Origin: Chloroflexota bacterium
Lineage (GTDB): Bacteria > Chloroflexota > Anaerolineae > Aggregatilineales > J027
Length of the DNA stretch: 54,498 nucleotides
Assembly: GCA_010092845.1 (NCBI GenBank)
Contig: JAADYW010000125.1
Span: 1-54,498, forward strand
Direction: 5' to 3'
How positions within the stretch are numbered: position 1 is the stretch's first letter; every line of letters starts with the position of its first letter. A model generated the notes under the pieces. It was not told where the DNA came from, did no database searches, and saw only the letters and a program-made list of their open reading frames with translations. Shown piece after piece: positions 35,717-43,722 of the stretch. The position numbers were made by a program, and so were the translations under genes.

Positions 35717-37101
35717 TGTAGACTCCCTCTATTGATAAATTCTTGTAAAACCTCGAGCGAAGCTGCCAGACGCTGGCGAGTCTCAGCACGCCCCAGCACC
35801 TGCATTGCAGCAAAGAGCGGCGGTGCCACGGGTTGTGCTGTAATCGCGACCCGGATGGGATCGAGTAGCTGAGCGGTCCGAAGCCCCTCTTGCTGGATTA
35901 TGTTGCGCAGAGCGTGCTCCAGCGTATCAGCAGCAAAGGGCTGTATATCCTCAAGGAGATCATAGACCGCCGTCAGCAATGCCAGTGTTCTTGGGCCGTC
36001 CAGTCCTTTGGGGATCATAGCATCTGCTGGCCCCGGTTTGAAGTCCGGGTCCCAGAGAAACCCCGTAAACTTCACGCCATCGTGCAACGTGCGAATACGC
36101 GTCTGAATAGCCGGCACAATGCCCACCAGCTTGTTAGTGTCCACTTGATAGCCGTGTGCCTCAATGAACGGACTCAACAAAGCCGCCAACTCCTCTACCT
36201 CCAGCCGGCGAATATGCATGCCACTGAGCCAACTCAGTTTGTGGACGGGATAGGCGGCGCCGCCCTGTTTGATGTCCCCCACCCTGAAACGCGGAGCCGC
36301 TTCAGCCAGGGTAAACACCTCTTGCTGATGACCATACCCCCAGCCAACCAAGAGAAGCAAATTCGCAACCCCCTGGGGCATGAAGCCAGCTTTGCGCAAC
36401 GCCGGCACCACGACATCCACCGGTCGGTCTTGATACATAAACTGGGCGCGGTGCTGGCTTAGCCGTCCGCTGCCCCCTGGATTCAGCACAGCCGGCAAGT
36501 GCACAAACTGGGGCCTTTCCCAGCCAAAAGCGTCCATAATCTGACAATAGATCGGTGCCAGGGGCAGCCACTCTTCAGCCTGAAAAACGTGAGTCACCGC
36601 CATCAGGTGATCGTCCACAACCCGCGCCAGATGATGCGTTGGCAAGCCCTCCGCTGAAATCAGAACCGGATCGGACAGACTCTCAGCCCCAAAGCTGACC
36701 CAGCCGCGCAATTCATCCTGCAAACGGGTAACTGTATCCCGATTCAGCCGAAAGCGGATCGTCGGCTCTTTTTCGTTGACATAGGCCCGCCCCTGAGCTA
36801 CCAGCCACTCCGCCCAATGGTGGTAGATCTCCATTCGCTCATGTTGGCGATAGGGGCCGTATTCCCCACCGACTTCGGGGCCTTCATCCCAGTTCAACCC
36901 AAGCCAGCGCAAGTCCTGAACAACATCGGCTGCAGCGCCAGTCGCCTCATCAGCCGTATCGGTATCTTCAAGCCGCAGGATAAAGGCACCGTCGTGGTGA
37001 CGCGCATACAACCAGGCAAAGAGGGCAGTCCGAGCCGATACAAGATGTAAGGGATCATGAGGCCGCGGCGCAAACCGCACACGTACAGGCGTTGCGTTCA
37101 A
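35713..37101 (-). CDS. Degenerate glutamyl-tRNA synthetase paralogue (pseudo-synthetase)
   Basis: About 462 aa, full two-domain GluRS architecture but with broken active-site motifs. The HIGH region reads FAPRPHDPLHLVSARTAL: the SPTG segment is RPHD and HIGG is HLVS. KMSKR is replaced by GRLSQHRAQ. Residues that contact glutamate or the adenylate in Thermus GluRS are changed (Ser9 to Arg13 here, the YHLA tyrosine to His, the RxEEW arginine to Gln), and about 44 residues of the inserted subdomain after RAYV are missing. The anticodon-binding end (LLDPIRVAITAQPVAPPLF) is close to that of the adjacent gltX. There are no stops or frameshifts, so it appears under selection. Start TTG 37101 follows GGAG; the track start at 37137 lacks a site. 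It precedes and is coupled to gltX. Confidence 0.85.
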   Translation of the reverse strand: MNATPVRVRFAPRPHDPLHLVSARTALFAWLYARHHDGAFILRLEDTDTADEATGAAADVVQDLRWLGLNWDEGPEVGGEYGPYRQHERMEIYHHWAEWLVAQGRAYVNEKEPTIRFRLNRDTVTRLQDELRGWVSFGAESLSDPVLISAEGLPTHHLARVVDDHLMAVTHVFQAEEWLPLAPIYCQIMDAFGWERPQFVHLPAVLNPGGSGRLSQHRAQFMYQDRPVDVVVPALRKAGFMPQGVANLLLLVGWGYGHQQEVFTLAEAAPRFRVGDIKQGGAAYPVHKLSWLSGMHIRRLEVEELAALLSPFIEAHGYQVDTNKLVGIVPAIQTRIRTLHDGVKFTGFLWDPDFKPGPADAMIPKGLDGPRTLALLTAVYDLLEDIQPFAADTLEHALRNIIQQEGLRTAQLLDPIRVAITAQPVAPPLFAAMQVLGRAETRQRLAASLEVLQEFINRGSLH

Positions 37102-37555
37102 TGACTTCTCCAAAGTGGAATATGGCTTTTCTGGCAATCACCGGCGCCGGGATTATAGCAGAAGCAACCCAACCTTTTGAGGGGAAGCTAGCCGCGGAAA
37201 CAGCATCGCTTCAGGTAGTATCTAGCTGCTTAGGGTGCCACACCAATCGCACCGTCTTCCAAAATTTGTACAAATCACACAATATACCGCCGCGCTGGTT
37301 TCAGCGTAGTATACAGAAGTAATCGCACCAGTACGTCCTAACATACGCCTAAGTCGTGATACTGGCCAATCGGTGATTCGCTTGATATCCGCTAACACCA
37401 TCCTGGCATCACGGCTACGTTTTTCTGCGTTTTCCCTACGCTCTTGCAGATTATTCCCCATTTGTTTTAACACTATAACCATTTCTAAAGCATTTGATAT
37501 GGACCCACCCGCCGCGCGACAGTGTCTCTATCAATGATGCAACTGGGGGAAAGCG
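37102..37555. other. Intergenic region between gltX2 and the sigma-factor gene
   Basis: About 450 bases, more AT-rich than its flanks. It contains the gltX2 promoter (37152-37157) and must hold the sigma-factor promoter, for which no clear -35/-10 is seen. An 86-aa minus-strand ORF (37222-37482) has no ribosome site and no recognisable domain, so I do not call it. Confidence 0.6.
37152..37160 (-). promoter_or_regulatory. Extended -10 promoter of the gltX2-gltX operon
   Basis: Minus-strand TGCTATAAT is a perfect extended -10 (TGn-TATAAT), with only a poor -35. The predicted start is about 44 bases before TTG 37101. Confidence 0.5.
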
Positions 37556-38128
37556 ATGAACAGGGAACACTCAATACCAATTGATCCAGATCGACAACTG
37601 GTGCAGGCAATGTCCCAGGGTGATGCTCGTGCCCTGGATGAGCTATATGCCCGCCACGGACCGGGCGTGTTGAGCTTTCTGGTTTCTCGGTTAAGCGACC
37701 GCCAACTGGCGGAAGAGGTATTACAAGACGTTATGTTAGCAGCATGGAAAAACGCAGATGGATTTCGCGGCGAAAGCAGCGTGCGGACGTGGCTTCTAGT
37801 CATCGCACGCAATCGGGCCATCAACGCCCGGCGGCGCTATGCGCCAACGCTGGTTTCTGTGGACACCGTCTTCAACCTGCAGAGTACGGATACTGGCCCC
37901 TTTGAAGCTGTGGCCCGCGAGTTCGATAAGGCGGCTGTGCGCGACGCTATCGGCTATCTTGAGCCAGACCAGCGGGAGATACTGACGCTGTTCTTCTATC
38001 ACCAGCTATCGGGTCCGGAGATCGCTGAGGTACTAGAGATCAATCCTGGAACGGTGAAGAGTCGTCTCCACCGGGCCAAAGAGGCGCTTCGGCGGACGAT
38101 GATGCTACGGGAGGGGACCGATGCATGA
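37556..38128 (+). CDS. ECF-type RNA polymerase sigma factor
   Basis: 190-aa sigma-70-family factor of the extracytoplasmic-function type. Region 2 spans LYARHGPGVLSFLVSRLSDR ... FRGESSVRTWLLVIARNRAI (residues about 30-95); region 4 is a helix-turn-helix, YLEPDQREILTLFFYHQLSG ... INPGTVKSRLHRAKEALR (residues about 130-180). GGGGGA precedes the ATG. The anti-sigma gene overlaps it by 8 bases, the usual arrangement for a coupled sigma/anti-sigma pair. Which promoters it reads is not visible. Confidence 0.92.
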   Translation: MNREHSIPIDPDRQLVQAMSQGDARALDELYARHGPGVLSFLVSRLSDRQLAEEVLQDVMLAAWKNADGFRGESSVRTWLLVIARNRAINARRRYAPTLVSVDTVFNLQSTDTGPFEAVAREFDKAAVRDAIGYLEPDQREILTLFFYHQLSGPEIAEVLEINPGTVKSRLHRAKEALRRTMMLREGTDA

Positions 38129-39977
38129 GGAATTACTGGAGCTCATTCCGCTGTACGTTGCCGGCAAGCTGCCCCCCGAACAAGCAGCGAAGCTTGAGCA
38201 TCATCTCGCACGGTCCCCAGAACTGCATACCGCACTAGAAGAATGGCAAACGATTGCCGAGGCGGTTCGACAGCAAAGTGAGGAATGGGCCCGCCGTCTC
38301 CCGCCTCTGGCCCCTTATATCCGCGCTGAGGTCGAAAAGCGCTTCAATGGCCAGGGCGCCGAGCCAACCATGATTACTGCGCTCAACCAACCCACACGCC
38401 TCGGTCCTCGTTCCGCAACGCAACAGAGCCGCCTACCTCTCTCGCTGGCCGCGGCACTTATTGCGGTCACCGTTTTCGCCAGCTTGATCGTTTTCCTTAG
38501 CAGTCGAGAAGATTCTGACGGTGGCCAAAACGGGGATACAGCCGGTCTGGCCGCGCAAGAAGGTAGCCCCGAAACTGCCATCGCCCAGGATTCCAGCCCA
38601 ACACTAACATTTACCCCCTTTGTTGCCACTGAAATCGCAGCCCGGCCCACCGCTACCCCTAATGACATCCACTCCCCAGTTGCTGGCGTTGGGAATGCAA
38701 CATCCACAGCCACACCCGCATTCCAGGAGGCCGGTAGTGGCAGTGCTAGCGCTGCTAGTTCGCCCGGCCTGCCCCCCAATCTCCAGCCAACAAGGACGTT
38801 GAGCCAGGATGACTGCTTCGTCACAAACCCACAAGAGACACCTGTCGCTATTTATCGATGGCCTGGCCGCGAAAACGAGGTTACCGGGACTCTGCAACCT
38901 GGCGAGCAACGCCGGATTCTCGTGACGAGCGGAACCGGCTGGTACGAGGTCTATGCGCCTGAGGGTGGCATTCAAGGTTGGGTATTCATTGAAGATGTTC
39001 GATTGGGTGGCAATTGCGATAACCTGTGGCTGCCATCCCCTACCCCCGATGTACCCACGACAAGCCCCACAACCTGTAGAGTCAGCGTAATCACGGGCGA
39101 CACGATAACGATCCGTTCAGGCCCCGGGATGGATTATGCCGAGATCGGAAGCTACGGCGGGCAGATGGTTGCCCGTTCACGTAGTGCTAACGGCTGGTAT
39201 GAGGTTGCCTTTGCGCCACAGTCGCAAACGTTGACCGGCTGGGTACCCGAGACCTGGATCAGCGCGAATACCCATTGCGCTACCCTGCCGGTGATTTCCC
39301 CCGCGGACTATACACCGCAACCGACACCAACCCGTTTCCCAACCGCGGCCGCCGTTCCTCAAATAGCCTATTTCACAGCAGTCCCCTCAGACATCCAGCC
39401 TGGCGATACGGTGACCGTAAGCTGGGAAACACGCCATGCTTCGCGTGTCTGGCTGGAGTACTTCGGCACGCAAGCCTCTGGTAATGCAGGTACTGAAGCC
39501 GCCCCCATGCCGCTAGCGGTCTTCAGCGACTTGCCACTGACCGGAAGTATGGATATCCGTATCCCCGCAACTTTCCGGGATGATGCCATCACCTTCTCCC
39601 TGGTTATCAATACCTATGGCGATGGCGAGCGCGGACCTTCGATGAACCGGGTCGTTCGCATCGACTACCCTCAGAGCCAGGAGCAAACCCCATCATTGCC
39701 TACTATCATCAGCTTCGAGGTGACCCCGGCACAGACCGCACCGGGCGAGACGCTGACAGCAACCTGGGAAACCCAGGACGCACGGCGCGTTCACTTGTCT
39801 CTGCTAGGGGAGACTGGCAGCGGTCAACCGGAACGGCGCGAGGTTGCCGGACGTGGCCAATCGACGTATGTCGCACCGGCGGGCTACACGGGGAAACTGT
39901 ATTTTCGTCTTGAGGCTGAAGGAGAAGATGGGTTGAGTGTCTCACGTACGGTTATGATTGAAAGTGGGAACCCGTAG
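38121..39977 (+). CDS. Transmembrane anti-sigma factor with zinc-less N-domain and SH3b/Ig-like sensor
   Basis: 618 aa. Residues 1-75 match the anti-sigma fold (LLELIPLYVAGKLPPEQAAK, LEHHLARSPELHTAL), but the two cysteines of the usual HxxxCxxC zinc site are Ser and Leu. One helix follows (LPLSLAAALIAVTVFASLIVFL). Outside the membrane come a Thr/Pro/Ser-rich linker, two SH3b domains each bounded by cysteines (CFVTNPQETP...GGNC and CRVSVITGDTITIRSGPGMD...NTHC), and two Ig-like domains (VPSDIQPGDTVTVSWETRHA and VTPAQTAPGETLTATWETQD) that are related to each other. GAGGGGA precedes ATG 38121. SH3b domains often bind cell-wall peptides, so envelope sensing is likely. Confidence 0.82.
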   Translation: MHEELLELIPLYVAGKLPPEQAAKLEHHLARSPELHTALEEWQTIAEAVRQQSEEWARRLPPLAPYIRAEVEKRFNGQGAEPTMITALNQPTRLGPRSATQQSRLPLSLAAALIAVTVFASLIVFLSSREDSDGGQNGDTAGLAAQEGSPETAIAQDSSPTLTFTPFVATEIAARPTATPNDIHSPVAGVGNATSTATPAFQEAGSGSASAASSPGLPPNLQPTRTLSQDDCFVTNPQETPVAIYRWPGRENEVTGTLQPGEQRRILVTSGTGWYEVYAPEGGIQGWVFIEDVRLGGNCDNLWLPSPTPDVPTTSPTTCRVSVITGDTITIRSGPGMDYAEIGSYGGQMVARSRSANGWYEVAFAPQSQTLTGWVPETWISANTHCATLPVISPADYTPQPTPTRFPTAAAVPQIAYFTAVPSDIQPGDTVTVSWETRHASRVWLEYFGTQASGNAGTEAAPMPLAVFSDLPLTGSMDIRIPATFRDDAITFSLVINTYGDGERGPSMNRVVRIDYPQSQEQTPSLPTIISFEVTPAQTAPGETLTATWETQDARRVHLSLLGETGSGQPERREVAGRGQSTYVAPAGYTGKLYFRLEAEGEDGLSVSRTVMIESGNP

Positions 39978-40536
39978 AGTCACCCCTTTCAGGCATATGA
40001 ACGACCTCACTCCCTTGCGGTGGGGGAACTTATCCGCCAGTAGAGTCGTCTTCTGCTGCCAGGCCAGGCAGGGCTGGCAGTTTCACACGGAGGACATCAG
40101 TGTCGATTGTCGCCTCAGCGCCATTGCCACCGTCTTGGCCGTGATTGGGCCAGACCTCCTGGCATTGGCGCTGTTCAAGGTGCTCGACAACCGCTATGAC
40201 GCTGGTGAACACTTGCCGGCAAAATGGGCAACGATGCACTGCCATTGAGTCCCTATCACATCTAAAAAGGACTACCTCACTACCTGAATACAGTCTAAAC
40301 CTAACACCCTGCCAACTCAATTTGACTCTCGTTAAACCACGGTTACAGGTTCGCTTGATCCGCTGGAACTGGCGTACTGTCTACGTGTTCACGCCGGCAA
40401 CCTGTTAGATTCCCGTTAGAGTTTCGCCATAGCTGTAAAATCGACCACCATGAAAGCATCTAGACTATCGGGAATTGCTATACTACACTGGCCACCTGGT
40501 AACGAGATCATTCTTAGCTGGGGATAGGACCTATCC
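39978..40536. other. Intergenic region downstream of the anti-sigma gene
   Basis: About 560 bases between two rightward genes. The only coding candidate is a small minus-strand zinc-finger-like ORF (40030-40245). I see no strong terminator after the anti-sigma gene and no convincing promoter for the thioredoxin gene, apart from TATACTACACT near 40478, which lacks a -35. Confidence 0.5.
40030..40245 (-). CDS. Small zinc-finger-like protein, 71 aa
   Basis: Starts at an internal ATG of the track ORF, chosen because AGGGA lies 5-6 bases upstream. MAVHRCPFCRQVFTSVIAVV continues EHLEQRQC, giving Cys-x2-Cys ... His-x5-Cys spacing like a classical C2HC zinc finger. The rest is acidic and unstructured. 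It is antisense in orientation to both flanking genes and isolated. The conserved-looking finger argues for a real gene; the short length and lack of recognised relatives argue for caution. Confidence 0.42.
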   Translation of the reverse strand: MAVHRCPFCRQVFTSVIAVVEHLEQRQCQEVWPNHGQDGGNGAEATIDTDVLRVKLPALPGLAAEDDSTGG

Positions 40537-41268
40537 ATGACAAGGAACGCAGTAAAAGCCGATGCGCAAATGGCGAACACGGCGCTACATAGCACATCGC
40601 CAGTCATGCTCTGGATATCATCGAATGGCGAGTCACCGCCAACAGATGTTCGCAAGGCGCTCGATGCGGCGGCCAACGACTATAGTGCCCTTGAGGTGCT
40701 CATCATTGATACAGCGGCCGAACCAGCGTTCAAAGAGCGCTTCAGTGTGGGTAAGCACGCTGTGCTGATCGGATGGTACAACAATGAGGTTATCTCACGG
40801 CGTCAGCGCCCTTGGGCCACTGATGTCCAGGGCACGGCCGAAAAATTAGCTGGTCTCATACCGGAACCCGAGCAAGACCCGAATGGAAAAGATAAGACCG
40901 AAGAAAATAAGGAGCTACCTGTGGATAACGTACCTGTACATGTGACCGATGCTGATTTCGAGAAAGAAGTAATCAACCACGAACTCCCCGTCCTGGTGGA
41001 CTTCTGGGCCGATTGGTGTGGCCCGTGTAAGATGGTCGCGCCGACACTGGAGAAACTGGCTGGCGAGTACGCGGGCAAGGTTCGTATTGCCAAGGTCGAT
41101 GTCGATGCCAACCCGGGCCTGGCCCAGGCTTTCCGGATCATGAGCATTCCGACGTTGATGTTCTTCAAGGAGGGCAAGATCGTGGGGCAGACCGCCGGCG
41201 CCCTGCCCGAGCCGACACTCCGTGATGCCCTGGAGCAGCTTGTCGCGCTGGAAATCCCGGCTGAGTAA
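40537..41268 (+). CDS. Double thioredoxin-fold protein: inactive N-domain plus active thioredoxin
   Basis: 243 aa. The C-terminal domain (residues about 130-240) is a full thioredoxin with the redox motif in FWADWCGPCKMVAP and the cis-proline in MSIPTLMFFKEG; it reduces protein disulphides in the cytoplasm. The N-terminal domain (residues about 10-108) looks like a thioredoxin-like fold without CxxC (VMLWISSNGE, LEVLIIDTAAEPAFKERFSV). They are joined by an acidic, lysine-rich linker. A second start may exist: AAGGAG at 40909-40914, six bases before an in-frame GTG at 40921, would give a free 115-aa thioredoxin of normal length. A strong terminator follows. Confidence 0.88.
   Translation: MTRNAVKADAQMANTALHSTSPVMLWISSNGESPPTDVRKALDAAANDYSALEVLIIDTAAEPAFKERFSVGKHAVLIGWYNNEVISRRQRPWATDVQGTAEKLAGLIPEPEQDPNGKDKTEENKELPVDNVPVHVTDADFEKEVINHELPVLVDFWADWCGPCKMVAPTLEKLAGEYAGKVRIAKVDVDANPGLAQAFRIMSIPTLMFFKEGKIVGQTAGALPEPTLRDALEQLVALEIPAE
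40909..40923 (+). promoter_or_regulatory. Possible internal ribosome site and GTG start for free thioredoxin
   Basis: AAGGAG-CTACCT-GTG is in frame with the fusion (128 codons from its ATG) and exactly at the domain border. AAG GAG also encodes Lys-Glu of the linker, so it could be chance. Confidence 0.45.
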
Positions 41269-41291
41269 ACCACCCACCTTCTGGGAACTTG

Positions 41292-41334
41292 AAACACCCG
41301 CCAACGCAACGTATCTTGGCGGGTGTTTTCGTTT
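41292..41334 (+). terminator. Terminator after the thioredoxin gene
   Basis: Perfect 13-bp stem AAACACCCGCCAA/TTGGCGGGTGTTT with an 11-base loop, followed by TTTTCGTTTT. Confidence 0.92.
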
Positions 41335-41412
41335 TGATATGGCACATTACGAGCAGGTTCATTATTATTATGTGGAGAAGCGCCTATTGAATAGCAAGCC
41401 ACAGGACGAAGC

Positions 41413-43632
41413 ATGGCATCGCTCAAACCGAACCTCTTATCCGACGACCTCAAGACCATCATGGTTGAAGCCACGGACGTGGCCAAGCACTATATGCGGC
41501 GTAATCTCTATCCGGAAGTTGTCTTGTGGGTCATGATTCAGCACCAGAATACGGCAGCCTACCGTTTGCTCCGGCAGTTTGTGGAGCGACGCGGCGCCGA
41601 TCTCGAACATCTCCAACAACAGGTCCGGCTCGCAGCGATGGGTCCGCGCCACGACAAAAACGGTGATCTGGACTTCCTGCTCCCTGATGGCACCAAGTTC
41701 CCCATCAGCCATCATCTGCTGATCGCCCTGGATGATGCGTTAACAATTGCGCAATCGCATGGCGAGGTTCACATCGACACCGATCATCTACTGGTCAGCA
41801 TGACCGACCGGCGAGTCAGCACCGGTTTGATCTTGCAGCAGCACGGCATTACCGCTGGCGCGGCAAACGATCTCCTGGACGACCGCACACAAATCCGCCG
41901 CCGCAAAAACGCCACCCTGATGGACCATGTCGAGGCGGCCCGAAGCGGCGAGCTGCCTAAAATCCACGAACGCAAGACCCTGTTGCGCGACATGATTAAC
42001 ATCCTCTCACAGTCCATCAACCGGCATATCATTCTGGTGGGGCCAGATGGCGTGGGCAAGCGCAGTCTCGGCTATGCGCTGGCGCATCTGATTACCCGAG
42101 AAAAAGGTCCGCTTGGTATTGGGAAATTCATCCAGATCGATGAGCGAGCACTGCTGGATAACCCCGTCGAAGCCATGCAAAGCGCGATAATGCGCGCCCG
42201 GGGCGGGATCCTGTTTGTGCCGCACCTGCATCGCTTCTTCGGCGGGCCGGTCAAAGCCGAGTTTCCGAAATCCGGCCAGAACTTGCAAAAGGCCTTTCTG
42301 AGTTACGATCCGGTGATTGTCGCGACCACAACATTGCCTGAATGGGAGGAACGTGTTTCACGCGTGACGGCGATCAGCGAACACGCCCAGGTTTTACGAG
42401 TTGACGAACCCTCCGAAGAGGAGACGCTAGAAATCTTGCGTGTACTCCAACCCCAACTCGCAGCTGACTACGATATTGATATCGACGATAACGCCTTGAC
42501 CGCGGCCGTGCGGATGGCCAAGCGGTATATTGGCACCATGCCGCTGCCGCGTAGCGCCGCGCATCTGTTGCACCGGGCCGGCGCGATGGTCAGCATGAAC
42601 CAGCAGGCACAACTGGCCTTCAAACCAGATCTCCCTGATAACGTGCTCGATAGTGAGGATATCACGTTGGCAGTTGCCCAGATGACTGGTATCCCAGTCA
42701 GCAATCTGGACCACGATGAACGGACCAAGTATGCCAGTATGGTCGAACATTTGCACCAGCGCATCATTGGCCAGGATGAAGCAGTTCTGGCGGTTAGCCG
42801 TGCTGTCAAGACGGCACGCGTCGGGCTGAAAGACCCCCGCCGGCCCATCGGGTCCTTCCTGTTCCTGGGCCCGAGCGGCGGCGGCAAGACCGAATTGGCC
42901 AAATCCCTGGCCGAGTTTCTATTCGGTAGCGAAGACGCGATGCTACAGATTGATATGTCGGAATATATGGAAGAGAACACCGTGAGCCGACTCGTCGGGG
43001 CGCCGCCTGGCTACGTTGGTTACGAAGGGGGCGGGCAACTCACCGACCGGGTACGAGACCAACCCTATATTGTGGTCCTGTTTGATGAGGTCGAGAAAGC
43101 CCACTCCCGCATCGTCGATATTCTGCTCCAGGTACTCGAAGAAGGCCGCCTGACCGATGCCCAGGGCAACGTTGCCACCTTCAGCGAGGCCGTGGTCATC
43201 ATGACCAGCAACCTGGGCGCCGAGTATCTGAGTACAACGGTCATCACTGATGAGATTCGCGAGCAGGTTCTGGGTGAAGTGAAAGGGCATTTCCGGCCAG
43301 AGTTCCTCAATCGTCTAGATGATATCATCATCTTCCATCCACTAAGCGAGAATCACCTGTATGATATCCTTGGCCTAATGCTAGCCCGCGAACAACAGCT
43401 TGGCGCCGAGCGCGGACTGAGTATCAGCTTCACACAGGCCGCCCAACAATGGATGATCAGACAGAATGAAACTCCTGAATATGGTGCACGGCCCTTGCGA
43501 CGGATCATCCAACGTAACGTCCGCGAACCCCTGGCCGACTTCCTGCTAAACGGCACCCTGCCTGAAGACGGCACTATCCACATTGATGCACATGATGAGG
43601 GCCTTGTATTTGAAACCAATTCTGAGGGCTGA
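41413..43632 (+). CDS. ClpB/ClpC-like AAA+ ATPase with degenerate first AAA domain
   Basis: 739 aa. Residues 1-155 hold two Clp-N-like repeats (LYPEVVLWVMIQHQNTAAYR; HIDTDHLLVSMTDRRV). D1 (about 170-400) is inactive by motif: Walker A GPDGVGKRS lacks the Thr/Ser after Lys, Walker B reads ILFVPHLHRFFG where DE is expected, and the KYRG pore loop is absent. D2 (about 440-735) is intact: GPSGGGKTE, pore loop PPGYVGYEGGG, Walker B VVLFDEVEKAH, sensor MTSNLG, Arg finger FRPEFLNRLD and sensor-2 GARPLRR. There is no IGF-type ClpP loop and no long ClpB middle coiled coil. It is probably a one-ring-active unfoldase or disaggregase. Promoter not evident. Confidence 0.87.
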   Translation: MASLKPNLLSDDLKTIMVEATDVAKHYMRRNLYPEVVLWVMIQHQNTAAYRLLRQFVERRGADLEHLQQQVRLAAMGPRHDKNGDLDFLLPDGTKFPISHHLLIALDDALTIAQSHGEVHIDTDHLLVSMTDRRVSTGLILQQHGITAGAANDLLDDRTQIRRRKNATLMDHVEAARSGELPKIHERKTLLRDMINILSQSINRHIILVGPDGVGKRSLGYALAHLITREKGPLGIGKFIQIDERALLDNPVEAMQSAIMRARGGILFVPHLHRFFGGPVKAEFPKSGQNLQKAFLSYDPVIVATTTLPEWEERVSRVTAISEHAQVLRVDEPSEEETLEILRVLQPQLAADYDIDIDDNALTAAVRMAKRYIGTMPLPRSAAHLLHRAGAMVSMNQQAQLAFKPDLPDNVLDSEDITLAVAQMTGIPVSNLDHDERTKYASMVEHLHQRIIGQDEAVLAVSRAVKTARVGLKDPRRPIGSFLFLGPSGGGKTELAKSLAEFLFGSEDAMLQIDMSEYMEENTVSRLVGAPPGYVGYEGGGQLTDRVRDQPYIVVLFDEVEKAHSRIVDILLQVLEEGRLTDAQGNVATFSEAVVIMTSNLGAEYLSTTVITDEIREQVLGEVKGHFRPEFLNRLDDIIIFHPLSENHLYDILGLMLAREQQLGAERGLSISFTQAAQQWMIRQNETPEYGARPLRRIIQRNVREPLADFLLNGTLPEDGTIHIDAHDEGLVFETNSEG

Positions 43633-43722
43633 TCTAGAGAGACGGACTTCCCGGATACCCAGCCTGAGCAAACGCGAGCCAGTTTATCCATGTAATCGCA
43701 AAGACACCAGGAGATATGACGC

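Noticed and set aside
35713-37101. Interpretation of the second gltX as Glu-Q-RS or as the tRNA-Gln-specific GluRS
   Set aside because: Glu-Q-RS lacks the anticodon domain and keeps HIGH and KMSKS; a tRNA-Gln-specific GluRS must be catalytic. Neither fits the broken motifs, and GlnRS is present.
37222-37482. 86-aa minus-strand ORF in the gltX2/sigma gap
   Set aside because: No ribosome site, no recognisable domain, and it overlaps the region that must hold the sigma-factor promoter.
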